DNA of 64,000 nucleotides from UBA11865 sp041570195 (GTDB taxonomy: Bacteria > Chloroflexota > Anaerolineae > Promineifilales > Promineifilaceae), in NCBI GenBank assembly GCA_041570195.1, contig JBFFWQ010000017.1:3737-67736 (forward strand). Reading direction: 5' to 3'. A program made the translations under genes and the position numbers. The notes under the pieces were generated by a model. It worked only from the letters and a program-made list of their open reading frames with translations, was not told where the DNA came from and ran no database searches. This document shows, piece by piece, positions 16,466 to 24,794 of the stretch. Position 1 is the first letter of the stretch. Each line of letters starts with the position of its first letter.

Positions 16466-18310
16466 ATGTCAAAATACCTACTCAGTCTACGCAATCGTCA
16501 CTTCTTCTTTATTGACGCACTTATCCTGCTCGCAACGCCGACCCTGGCCCTGTTGTTGCAATCGGGCGAACTGAGCGCGATCCCCGATCATCGCCAGGAG
16601 TTGCTTGGTTATACAGTCGTGGCTTTGGTGATACGGCAGGTCGTCTTCTACCAGGCAGGTCTCTACAGACGGTACTGGGCTTACGCCAGTGCCGACGAGC
16701 TCTACCAGGTCGGCATCGCTGTCATCATTTCCACAATCCTGATCGCCCTTGTGGCCTGGTTCATTTCCTTATTCACCTTACCCGCGATTTCCCTTTCAGC
16801 CCTGTTCATTGACGCGTTGCTTGTCCTTGTTTTTGTGGGCGGCGCCCGTTTTAGCGTTCGCCTATCTTCCGGCCACCGTCATAGTCCAAGCCGAAATAGT
16901 CGCCGGACATTAATCTTCGGGGCTGGCGATGCCGGCGAGATGATCCTCCGCGAGATGAAATCCATCCCCGATCTGGGTTACTATCCGGTAGCCTTTCTGG
17001 ACGATGATCCCAAAAAGCACAATATCCGCATCCATGGATTACTTGTTTTGGGTGGTCGGAAGGACCTGGTGCGAGTTATATCAACCAGAAGCATCAACTG
17101 CGTTGTCATCGCCATGCCCTCGGTGCCAGGCGATATGGTTCGCGACATCGTCGACACGTGCAAACGAATCCGGGTGGAAACCAAGGTCGTCCCCGCCCTT
17201 TCTGAAATTTTGAATGGCCGAGTCACGATCAGCCAACTGCGCGATGTCGCCATTGATGATCTGCTGCGACGGGATCCGGTGCGCACCGATACCGAGTCAG
17301 TCAGCCGCTTACTCGCCGGGCGGCGGGTGTTGGTCACCGGCGGGGGCGGCTCCATCGGCCGCGAGCTGTGTCGCCAGATCCTCTACTGTGCGCCGCTGGA
17401 ACTCATCATCCTGGGTCACGGCGAGAACGCGATTTTCGAAACCCACCATGAACTGCGACGCTTAAAGAAAGACCGCTGCAAGATCACTCCGGTGATCGCG
17501 GACACGCGTTTCCCCCAACGCGTCTTAGCCGTCTTCGAGGAATTTCAGCCCCAATTCGTTTTTCACGCCGCTGCCCACAAGCATGTGCCACTGATGGAGA
17601 GCAACCCGGCCGAAGCCATCACCAATAATGTGTGGAGCACGGCCGTCTTGCTCGACGCCTCCCTGGCGACGGGCGTAGCTCGCTTTGTGATGATCTCCAC
17701 CGACAAGGCCGTTAACCCCACCAGCATTATGGGAGCCAGCAAACGAGTGGCCGAGATGCTCGTTTATCGGGCGGCGAAAGAGCACGACCTGCCCTATGTG
17801 GCCGTGCGTTTCGGCAATGTCTTGGGCAGCTGCGGCAGCGCCATCCTGACCTTCAAACGACAGATTGAGTCCGGCGGCCCGGTGACCATTACCCACCCGG
17901 CGGTCAATCGCTACTTCATGACCATTCCCGAGGCCGTGCAATTGGTTTTACAGGCGGCCGTTTTGGGCGAAGGGGGCGAGGTTTTTGTGTTGGATATGGG
18001 CCAGCCCATCAAAATTGTCGATCTGGCCTGTGACATGATCCGCCTGTCTGGCCTCAAACCTGAAGTTGACATTGCCGTCGAGTACATTGGCCTGCGGCCC
18101 GGCGAAAAGTTGTCAGAAGAGCTATTTGCAGTCAGCGAACGGCACGGCACAACCCGGCATGAAAAGATCTTCATCGCCATCAACGGGCAAGGCATATCGG
18201 ACCAATTTGAGACGGCGTTAGAAGCGCTGCTCCAATCGGCGCAGCAGAACGATCGGGAAAGAATCATTGAAAACCTGCGCATGCTTGTGCCCGAATACCA
18301 GTCTGCTTGA
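16466..18310 (+). CDS. Nucleoside-diphosphate-sugar 4,6-dehydratase, membrane type (CapD/WbpM/PglF-like)
   Basis: A 614-residue fusion of an N-terminal membrane region (four helices, residues about 15-125), a first Rossmann domain (LIFGAGDAGEMILREM, about residues 148-163) and a large C-terminal dehydratase domain. The latter has the NAD loop VLVTGGGGSIGRELCRQI and the catalytic block STDKAVNPTSIMGASKR, in which Met replaces the usual Tyr of the SDR YxxxK motif, as in the long UDP-GlcNAc 4,6-dehydratases. The reaction yields a 4-keto-6-deoxy sugar nucleotide that the DegT enzyme could aminate. It follows a 283-base gap and leads a short unit with the ligase gene. Confidence 0.9.
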   Translation: MSKYLLSLRNRHFFFIDALILLATPTLALLLQSGELSAIPDHRQELLGYTVVALVIRQVVFYQAGLYRRYWAYASADELYQVGIAVIISTILIALVAWFISLFTLPAISLSALFIDALLVLVFVGGARFSVRLSSGHRHSPSRNSRRTLIFGAGDAGEMILREMKSIPDLGYYPVAFLDDDPKKHNIRIHGLLVLGGRKDLVRVISTRSINCVVIAMPSVPGDMVRDIVDTCKRIRVETKVVPALSEILNGRVTISQLRDVAIDDLLRRDPVRTDTESVSRLLAGRRVLVTGGGGSIGRELCRQILYCAPLELIILGHGENAIFETHHELRRLKKDRCKITPVIADTRFPQRVLAVFEEFQPQFVFHAAAHKHVPLMESNPAEAITNNVWSTAVLLDASLATGVARFVMISTDKAVNPTSIMGASKRVAEMLVYRAAKEHDLPYVAVRFGNVLGSCGSAILTFKRQIESGGPVTITHPAVNRYFMTIPEAVQLVLQAAVLGEGGEVFVLDMGQPIKIVDLACDMIRLSGLKPEVDIAVEYIGLRPGEKLSEELFAVSERHGTTRHEKIFIAINGQGISDQFETALEALLQSAQQNDRERIIENLRMLVPEYQSA

Positions 18311-18325
18311 CGTGACTGACTCCTG

Positions 18326-19726
18326 ATGTCACCCCAGAATTCGACCTGGGTTCGCTGGTCTCGCCAAATCGTAAACTATGAATTGTTGATCTTACTCCTG
18401 CTGTTACCATCCGAGCTTTTCCCATCCCCCTTCCAAATTGCACCTCTTCTGATCATCCCTTTGCTCTGGCTGCTGCATAAGGTCGCCTACGGCCGCTTCG
18501 CCGGTCCTACACCTTTCGACGTGGCCATTTTGGCCTTGCTACTCATGCTACTGGTCAGCCAATTCGCTACCTTCGACATCCAGTTCAGCCTGGGTAAAAC
18601 TACCGGCTTGCTTTACGGGATAGCTGTTTTTTACGCGGCCGCGGCCGCCAGCGGACGGTCATGGCGCCATATGGCGGCCGGCACGGGCATCCTCATTATC
18701 TCCGGCCTGACCGTCGCAACCTTTGCCTTGGTCGGCACCAACTGGATCCCCAAGTTTCCCGTCCTACGCGAGATCACTGCCTTGTTGCCACAGTTTGTAT
18801 TTTTCCCGGCAGCCGCGCCCGAAGGTTTCAGCCCTAACCCGGTGGCTGGCACCCTGCTATGGGTCTTGCCAGTTTTCATCGTGGTAGCCACAATCAGCTA
18901 CAAGGAACTTGATCGGTGGCAGGCCAGGCTGGGACGCCGGCCGGCAACGGTTATCCTGGCCTTGAGCCTGGCCGCCCTCATCTTCATGACCGGCATATTT
19001 CTTTTGACTCAGTCGCGCGGCGGTTGGGCAGGGCTGGCCGTGGCTATGCTTTTCCTATTCCTCGTTTTCCGTGGTAAGCGCTGGTACGTGATGTTGGCCG
19101 TGTCGCTCATCTTCGCCTTGCTCGTCATGGGCGCCATATGGTGGCTGGTGAGTGATGAGACGCCGCCAGAACCGGGCTGGGCAGGTGAGGAAGCGTTGGA
19201 GATCCCTGGCACAGCATCGCTACAGAACAGCCTGGAACTGCGGCTGGAGATCTGGAACCGGGCCCTGTACGGCATCCAGGATTACCCTCTAACCGGAATG
19301 GGCATGGGCACCTTCCGCAGGGTAGCGCCGGTCCTTTATCCCCTATTGCTCACGCCATTCGATAAGGACATCGCGCATGCCCACAATCATTTGCTGCAAA
19401 CAGCTCTCGATTTAGGGCTGCCCGGGCTGGCGGCCTACCTGGCCCTCTGGCTCCTGGCCGGAATCTTGTTGTGGCAAGTGTGGCGGACGGCCGGCACTGA
19501 ACGGGCGCGGTATTTGGCCGTCGGTTTCGCGGCCGGGTTGTTGGGCTATTTCGTCTACGGCCTGACCGATACCATTGCCCTGGGTGCCAAGCCGGGTTCC
19601 ATCTTCTGGCTGTTATTGGGATTGGTGGCGGGGTTACATAGGTTGGCGGAAGTGCGAGGCCGGGCGGCCTCTGCACCGTCACCCCATCGGTCTCACGGAT
19701 CGTCGGCGACTACGATTGGTTCCTGA
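18326..19726 (+). CDS. O-antigen ligase family membrane protein (Wzy_C/WaaL-like)
   Basis: A 466-residue polytopic protein with about 10-12 membrane helices and a large external loop. The Wzy_C core is visible: LLTQSRGGWAGLAVAMLF, then RLEIWNRALYGIQDYPLTGMGMGTF, then HAHNHLLQTALDLGLPGLAAY, where the histidine-asparagine-histidine block is the family hallmark. Members either ligate finished polysaccharide to an acceptor or polymerise it. With a separate Wzy-like protein at 3898, this one may attach the polymer to a surface acceptor, but the two roles cannot be separated by sequence alone. It is the last gene of the cluster, 15 bases after the dehydratase. Confidence 0.87.
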   Translation: MSPQNSTWVRWSRQIVNYELLILLLLLPSELFPSPFQIAPLLIIPLLWLLHKVAYGRFAGPTPFDVAILALLLMLLVSQFATFDIQFSLGKTTGLLYGIAVFYAAAAASGRSWRHMAAGTGILIISGLTVATFALVGTNWIPKFPVLREITALLPQFVFFPAAAPEGFSPNPVAGTLLWVLPVFIVVATISYKELDRWQARLGRRPATVILALSLAALIFMTGIFLLTQSRGGWAGLAVAMLFLFLVFRGKRWYVMLAVSLIFALLVMGAIWWLVSDETPPEPGWAGEEALEIPGTASLQNSLELRLEIWNRALYGIQDYPLTGMGMGTFRRVAPVLYPLLLTPFDKDIAHAHNHLLQTALDLGLPGLAAYLALWLLAGILLWQVWRTAGTERARYLAVGFAAGLLGYFVYGLTDTIALGAKPGSIFWLLLGLVAGLHRLAEVRGRAASAPSPHRSHGSSATTIGS

Positions 19727-19821
19727 AACCCGGCAACCCCCGGGCAATGCCTGGAGCAGCACTTGAACGATGTCGAAAAGGAACATTGACTATAAGAACT
19801 GCCCTTGGGGACCACACCAAG

Positions 19822-19866
19822 AGCCCAAATGATAGGTACAGGTTTTTGGGCTACACTACCCTGTAC
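19822..19866. other. Possible pseudoknot in the convergent intergenic region
   Basis: Between the ligase gene (+) and the pseudo-receiver gene (-) two interleaved helices can form: AGCCCAAA (19822-19829) with TTTGGGCT (19845-19852), and GTACAGG (19836-19842) with CCTGTAC (19860-19866). The 5' arm of the second lies in the loop of the first, the topology of an H-type pseudoknot. It lies in the 3' region of both genes and could simply be a terminator or mRNA-end structure. The rest of 19727-19963 shows nothing recognisable. Confidence 0.3.
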
Positions 19867-19963
19867 AGGCGAGGTCAATAGCTGACTCCGGCGGTGGTTC
19901 AGAGTCTGGCGAGCTGTGTGGAATGACTGTCTTCATGCCTGGCTTTTTGGCCGAATGTGCTCG

Positions 19964-20368
19964 CTAGGTTGTGCTATTAGAGGTGACAACGTCGAGATCA
20001 TAGCGAGCATCACGTATCGTCTTGAGGATTGTGCTTGGTGAGGAGCCCTTTGGCAGATAGGCCGCTGCACCCGCCTCCATCACATTGGCGCAAGTCACTT
20101 GGCCCAACCGGCCGTGAATGATGATGGCCATGTCTGGCAAATCCTGCCTGAGTTGACAAATGCGTTCCTGCAGCTCGTCGGACCATGTGTCATGACCAAG
20201 CAGCAGGACGTCCGGCCTGGCGGCAGTCAACTGGCTCAAGGTGCGCGGGTTCAAAGGGCATTTACCAATTACTTTCATGTCGGCTTGCTGGTCGAGAAGC
20301 GCACCAATCGCGTCGCGCCAGGCAACATTGTTGTCGACAATGAACACCCGCATGTTCTCGTCAGCCAT
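19964..20368 (-). CDS. Stand-alone pseudo-receiver domain protein
   Basis: A 134-residue protein with the fold pattern of a response-regulator receiver but no output domain. MRVFIVDNNVAWRDAIGALL matches the first strand and helix, RPDVLLLGHD the third strand, and AAAYLPKGSS the region of the conserved lysine (Lys107). The phosphoacceptor aspartate expected after PDVLLL is glycine (Gly58), the acidic pair is reduced to Asp12 followed by Asn, and the switch Thr/Ser position is histidine (IIIHG). It should therefore not be phosphorylated in the normal way. The frame extends upstream to 20449, but ATG 20368 gives the usual receiver N-terminus. It is a convergent neighbour of the polysaccharide cluster; no partner kinase is in the window. 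Confidence 0.65.
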   Translation of the reverse strand: MADENMRVFIVDNNVAWRDAIGALLDQQADMKVIGKCPLNPRTLSQLTAARPDVLLLGHDTWSDELQERICQLRQDLPDMAIIIHGRLGQVTCANVMEAGAAAYLPKGSSPSTILKTIRDARYDLDVVTSNSTT

Positions 20369-20545
20369 GGACGATGCCCCCAGCTTCTTGCGCTGTAGCC
20401 AGCTCCTGAACATACGCCAGATCCTATCGATTCTTGAACAATCTGACATTGGTCAAAAGACGATTGCTGCTAAGTCAAATGACCTGTTTTGCCCGACGTC
20501 GCAGGCAGCGGCGATTGACATGATCACCCCATAAGTACGGACCGA

Positions 20546-22471
20546 TCACAAATCGTTGCCCACCTGACCTGCCGCTGGATCCTCATGGTGAAGCTGAAAG
20601 GCAATGTTGGTGATGGCCACACCCTCCATATTTCGAAAGGCCAGGTTGATCGTTAGCGCGCTATTGCGATGCAAGGCTTGTTCCCAGTAGCTACCCATGG
20701 TCAACCCGCCCATCAACAGGTGGATGTAAGACTCTGGATACTGCTGGCGTATTTGCTGGACGTACTCCACCAATGGTTCAGTCAGGCTGCGATAAGGGGA
20801 TGGCAGTATGACCAATTCGTGTTCGCTCATCCTGGCCGTCCATTTGCGTTGCAGATCGGCCGTGCGCCTCTCGTCAATTGAGACATGCACGGCGGTCCAC
20901 GGCCGCTCCAGCGAATTGGCGAAATTAATGGCCCGGATGGTGGCGGCATGGAGATTGTCAACCAACACCAGAGTCTGCATTCGGCGAGCAGCCACCGGCA
21001 TATTGACCCCGGCCATGCTCAATCCGCGGGCTACTTCCTGGTAGTGGCGATGAATGCGAGAAAAGACCCAGACCAGCGCGGGCAAAAGAAAGATAATTAT
21101 CCAGGCGCCTTCTCTGAACTTGGTAACGGCAAAAACCATGGCCACAATCCCGGTAGCCAGGGCGCCCACCGCGTTGACGAGTTGCTTGGTTCGCCAACGA
21201 GGATCGTGCCTTGACATCACCTCTCTACCCATGATCTCCTCGCCGGGCTTGATTTTCGAGATCCGATGCCAGCGCACGACCATGCCTATCTGCGAAATCG
21301 TGAAACTTAAGAATACGCCAATGGCATAAAGAGGGATAAGCGCCGATACAGAGGCATCAAAGACGATGATTAACAAAGAAGCAACGATGGCCAGGCCGAC
21401 TATACCCCATGAGAAGACCAGCCGGCTACCGCGAAAAGTCAATTGTCTGGGCAGGAAACCGTCCCCGGCAGCCAAAGCTGCCAGTCTGGGGAAATCAGCG
21501 TAACTGGTATTGGCGGCCATGATCAGGATGATAGTCGTGGCCCCCAGCATTAGGAAATAGAGCAGACCATCGCCCAATACAGCGCGGGCTATCTGAGAGA
21601 TAACCGTCTCGTCCTCGAAGGGCACGGCGCCAACTGCGTTGGCCAACAGTGTGATGCCCAGGAAGAGGGTGATCAAAATAGCGCTCATGGCTGCCAAGGT
21701 CCTGGCCGCATTTCGTGAACGAGGTTCCTTGAAAGCGCTGATGCCGTTGGAGATGGCCTCTACGCCAGTCAGGGCTGTTGAGCCACTGCTAAAAGCCCGC
21801 AGAACGAGGAACAGGCTCAGCGGTTGGAGAGTATGCTGGACCATCTCCACACCAGTCACCGTGCCCAATGTGCCCGACACCCAGCGCCAAGTGCCAACGA
21901 TGAGTGTCAAGAAAGCCATGGCCAGGAAGAAATAGGTGGGAATGGCGAAAGCTGTACTCGATTCCTTCAGGCCACGAAGATTGACCAGCGTGACTATGGC
22001 AATCAGGCCAACGGCGATGATTACGCGGAATGGCTGAATCGCCGGGAAGGCCGAGCTCATCTGGGCTACACCTGAAGAGATGCTCACCGCTACCGTAAGG
22101 ATATAGTCGGTTAACAAGGCGGCCGCCGCCACCAGACCCGCTAGCTCGCCCAGGTTATCCCGGGCGACGATGTAAGCGCCACCGCCATTAGGATAGGCAT
22201 AGATGGTCTGCCGATAGGATATGGTGAGAATCCCCAATAGCAAGCAGATTCCTGTGGCGATGGGGATGGATAAGCCAAAGTAGATGGTTCCCGCCAGGGC
22301 TAGGATCAGCAAGATTTCCTCGGTCGCATAGGCGACTGAAGATAGCGCGTCAGAAGCGAAGATGGCCAACGCCGGCACCTTGCTAATGGCCTGATGAGGA
22401 GCGGCAGACGTTTCTAGCGGTCGTCCTAGCAGAACCTGTGAAAACGGCCGCCGGGTTGCGACTCTAGTCAT
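20546..22471 (-). CDS. kimA: APC-superfamily permease, KimA/YdaO-like (potassium or amino acid uptake)
   Basis: A 641-residue transporter with 12 membrane helices in the first 460 residues and a cytoplasmic C-terminal domain. The N-terminal region ASDALSSVAYATEEILLIL, the block SYRQTIYAYPNGGGAYIVAR and LLTDYILTVAVSISSGVAQ closely follow Bacillus KimA (YdaO), a high-affinity potassium importer. The C-terminal part (VLVDNLHAATIRAINFANS onward) resembles the KimA regulatory domain and a universal-stress-like fold. Many relatives are annotated only as amino acid permeases, so potassium specificity is inferred. A possible ribosome site, AAAAGG, precedes ATG 22471. The gene lies downstream of groEL on the same strand but beyond a terminator-like hairpin. 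Confidence 0.68.
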   Translation of the reverse strand: MTRVATRRPFSQVLLGRPLETSAAPHQAISKVPALAIFASDALSSVAYATEEILLILALAGTIYFGLSIPIATGICLLLGILTISYRQTIYAYPNGGGAYIVARDNLGELAGLVAAAALLTDYILTVAVSISSGVAQMSSAFPAIQPFRVIIAVGLIAIVTLVNLRGLKESSTAFAIPTYFFLAMAFLTLIVGTWRWVSGTLGTVTGVEMVQHTLQPLSLFLVLRAFSSGSTALTGVEAISNGISAFKEPRSRNAARTLAAMSAILITLFLGITLLANAVGAVPFEDETVISQIARAVLGDGLLYFLMLGATTIILIMAANTSYADFPRLAALAAGDGFLPRQLTFRGSRLVFSWGIVGLAIVASLLIIVFDASVSALIPLYAIGVFLSFTISQIGMVVRWHRISKIKPGEEIMGREVMSRHDPRWRTKQLVNAVGALATGIVAMVFAVTKFREGAWIIIFLLPALVWVFSRIHRHYQEVARGLSMAGVNMPVAARRMQTLVLVDNLHAATIRAINFANSLERPWTAVHVSIDERRTADLQRKWTARMSEHELVILPSPYRSLTEPLVEYVQQIRQQYPESYIHLLMGGLTMGSYWEQALHRNSALTINLAFRNMEGVAITNIAFQLHHEDPAAGQVGNDL

Positions 22472-22516
22472 TTGCGATGCCTTTTCAGTTCGAGTGCGCC
22501 TTGATTTTGCTCATGA

Positions 22517-22551
22517 AATAAGCCGCCCTGGTCATACCAGAACGGCTTATT
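22517..22551 (-). terminator. Terminator-like hairpin downstream of groEL
   Basis: AATAAGCCG (22517-22525) pairs with CGGCTTATT (22543-22551), with an inner CTGG/CCAG helix and a five-base loop. Read on the minus strand it lies 40 bases after the groEL stop and ends in CTTATTTC, acceptable for a weak intrinsic terminator separating groESL from the permease gene. Confidence 0.55.
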
Positions 22552-22590
22552 CTGGCTATCGGAACTGGCAGTTTTCTCGCCAGCAGACGC

Positions 22591-24240
22591 TCAATAACTC
22601 ATGTCATCCATGTCTGGCATGCCGCCCGGCCGCTGGCCATTCTTGGACGGCTTGGGTTTGTCGGATACCAGTGCCTCGGTGGACAAGATCATGCCTGCGA
22701 TGCTGGCGGCACTCTCCAGGGCCCCTCGGGTCACTTTGGCCGGGTCGATGATTCCGGCCTGGACCATATTGACGTATTCACCGGTAAGCACGTTAAAGCC
22801 AACCTGATCATCTTCCCGTTCCTGCTGGGCTTTTCGAACATTTGCGATGATCACATCGCCTTTATAGCCCGCATTTTGGGCTAGTCTGCGCATTGGAGCG
22901 TGCATGGCTTTGTATAGGATGCGCACGCCAGTTGCCGGATCACCTTCCGCAACATCTACCTCATCCAAAGCGGACAGCGCATTCAGTAGGGCGACACCAC
23001 CACCAGGAACGATCCCCTCTTCCACGGCCGCCCGGGTGGCGCTCAAGGCATCTTCTACCCGGTGCTTCTTTTCCTTTAATTCCACCTCGGTCGCCGCGCC
23101 CACACGGATGATGGCCACGCCGCCGGCCAGTTTGGCCAGTCGCTCTTGCAGCTTCTCCTTGTCGTAATCGGACGTGCTCCGCTCAATCTCGACCTTGATC
23201 TGCTCAGTGCGGGCCTTGATTTGCTTCGGGTCGCCCCCGCCATCCACAATCGTGGTATCGTCTTTGTCCGCCACCACCTTGGCTGCCCGTCCCAGGTCAT
23301 CGATCTGTACGCTCTCCAGCTTGCGACCCATTTCCTCGGTGATGACTTGTCCGTCAGTTAGTACAGCTATATCTTGCAGCATGGCCTTACGGCGGTCACC
23401 GAAGCCTGGCGCTTTAACAGCCAGGGCGTTGATGGTGCCTCGCAGCTTATTGAGCACCAGCGTTGCCAGCGCTTCACCCTCGATATTCTCGGCAATGACC
23501 ACCAAATTGCGGTCGCCCCGTTGCAGCAGTTTCTCCATCAGAGGGATGATGTCCTGGGCCGAACTGATCTTCTTGTCATGGATGAGGATGTAGGCATCCT
23601 CGATGACAGCCTCCATCGCATCCGCGTCGGTGATGAAGTAGGGACTGATATAGCCGCGATCGAACTGCATACCCTCCACGTACTCCTGCTCGAACGCCAG
23701 GCTCTGGGACTCCTCGACGGTGATGACACCTTCTTTGCCAGTCCGGTCCATGACCTCGGCGATGAGCTGCCCGATCTCTTCGTCCTGGGCAGAAATGGCG
23801 GCTACGGCAGCTATTTCCTCGTGGCTGTCGATGGCGATGGCCATCTCCCTTAGCCTATTGGCCAGGGCGGTCGTACCTGCCTCAATGCCCACCTTGAGCA
23901 TCATCGGACTAGCGCCAGCGGCGACGTTCTTGAGCCCTTCGTGGACGATATGCTGAGCCAGCACTGTGGCCGTTGTCGTGCCGTCTCCGGCGATGTCATT
24001 GGTCTTAATAGCCGCTTGTTTCAGCAATTGTGCGCCCATGTTTTCAAAGGGATCCTTTAGCTCGATCTCCTTGGCCACAGTCACACCGTCATGGGTGATA
24101 GTTGGCGAACCCCACTTCTTGTCCAGGGCGACGTTACGGCCTTTGGGGCCAAGCGTGGTGGCTACCGCGGTGGCTACCATATCAATACCCTTCTTTAGTT
24201 TGGCCCGCGCATCTTCAGCGAACAACAGTTGTTTTGCCAT
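22591..24240 (-). CDS. groEL: Chaperonin GroEL (60 kDa)
   Basis: A 549-residue group I chaperonin subunit, which forms the double-ring folding chamber and hydrolyses ATP. ATLGPKGRNV-type nucleotide binding (TTLGPKGRNVALDKKWG, about residues 30-46), DGTTTATVLAQ (about 87-97), and the GIVPGGGVALL segment near residue 410 are intact. ATG 24240 is the start: GGGAGAAG lies just upstream and MAKQLLFAEDAR is the family N-terminus. The C-terminus reads GGMPDMDDMSY rather than the long GGM repeat of many GroELs, so only one GGM unit is left. It follows groES by 41 bases and is surely co-transcribed. Confidence 0.98.
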   Translation of the reverse strand: MAKQLLFAEDARAKLKKGIDMVATAVATTLGPKGRNVALDKKWGSPTITHDGVTVAKEIELKDPFENMGAQLLKQAAIKTNDIAGDGTTTATVLAQHIVHEGLKNVAAGASPMMLKVGIEAGTTALANRLREMAIAIDSHEEIAAVAAISAQDEEIGQLIAEVMDRTGKEGVITVEESQSLAFEQEYVEGMQFDRGYISPYFITDADAMEAVIEDAYILIHDKKISSAQDIIPLMEKLLQRGDRNLVVIAENIEGEALATLVLNKLRGTINALAVKAPGFGDRRKAMLQDIAVLTDGQVITEEMGRKLESVQIDDLGRAAKVVADKDDTTIVDGGGDPKQIKARTEQIKVEIERSTSDYDKEKLQERLAKLAGGVAIIRVGAATEVELKEKKHRVEDALSATRAAVEEGIVPGGGVALLNALSALDEVDVAEGDPATGVRILYKAMHAPMRRLAQNAGYKGDVIIANVRKAQQEREDDQVGFNVLTGEYVNMVQAGIIDPAKVTRGALESAASIAGMILSTEALVSDKPKPSKNGQRPGGMPDMDDMSY

Positions 24241-24281
24241 AATCACTTCTCCCAATCTTTGTATACTCTTCTGGTCTCAAG

Positions 24282-24581
24282 TTAGTCCTCGACAATCGCC
24301 AGAATGTCGGCTTCTTTCAATATGAGTAGTTTCCGACCATCTAGCTTGAAGTCAGTGCCGGAATACTTGGCAAATAGCACCGTGTCGCCCACCGAGACAT
24401 CCATCGAAATACGTTGACCGCCTTTGTCACGCCGGCCGGGGCCGACGGCGGTCACTTTGCCTTGTTGTGGTTTCTCCTTAGCCGTATCGGGAATAACCAG
24501 GCCAGACGGCGTCACATCCTCTTGTTCGATGGGTTCCACAACTAAACGATCCGCCAGTGGTTTAAATCTTCCAGTCGACAT
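24282..24581 (-). CDS. groES: Co-chaperonin GroES (10 kDa)
   Basis: A 99-residue GroES, the heptameric lid of the GroEL chamber. KPLADRLVVEPIEQEDVTPSG gives the N-terminal strand and the start of the mobile loop (GLVIPDTAKEKPQQG), and GDTVLFAKYSGTDFKLDG is the standard C-terminal half. An AAGGAGAGG ribosome site precedes the ATG. A possible promoter lies 30 bases further upstream. No CIRCE (HrcA-binding) inverted repeat is visible in the 213 bases between it and the recombinase remnant, so control by HrcA is not indicated. Confidence 0.98.
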   Translation of the reverse strand: MSTGRFKPLADRLVVEPIEQEDVTPSGLVIPDTAKEKPQQGKVTAVGPGRRDKGGQRISMDVSVGDTVLFAKYSGTDFKLDGRKLLILKEADILAIVED

Positions 24582-24611
24582 AGCTGCACCTCTCCTTCGA
24601 GTTTTCGTCTA

Positions 24612-24617
24612 ATTGTA
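24612..24617 (-). promoter_or_regulatory. Candidate -10 box for groESL
   Basis: On the minus strand TACAAT (24617-24612) lies 31 bases before the groES start, a distance that leaves a short leader carrying the AAGGAGAGG site. The -35 region 17 bases upstream reads ATGAAG, a poor match to TTGACA, so the call is weak. No CIRCE element was found. Confidence 0.3.
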
Positions 24618-24794
24618 TGCTGTGAAAAAGCCGGCTTCATCGGCCTGTTGATGGAACTCAACCCAGTCGAAATGCATATTTTGAGCCATTTCAACTAAGA
24701 CAAATGACGTAGACAGCTTACACCTCAGCCGATCCCATTACAGCATAGGACAGTTTGTAATAGTCGCTGGGCGGGGCGACCTGCCCGGCCTATC

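Noticed and set aside
24582..24794. CIRCE (HrcA) operator at groESL
   Set aside because: No TTAGCACTC-N9-GAGTGCTAA-like repeat in the region.
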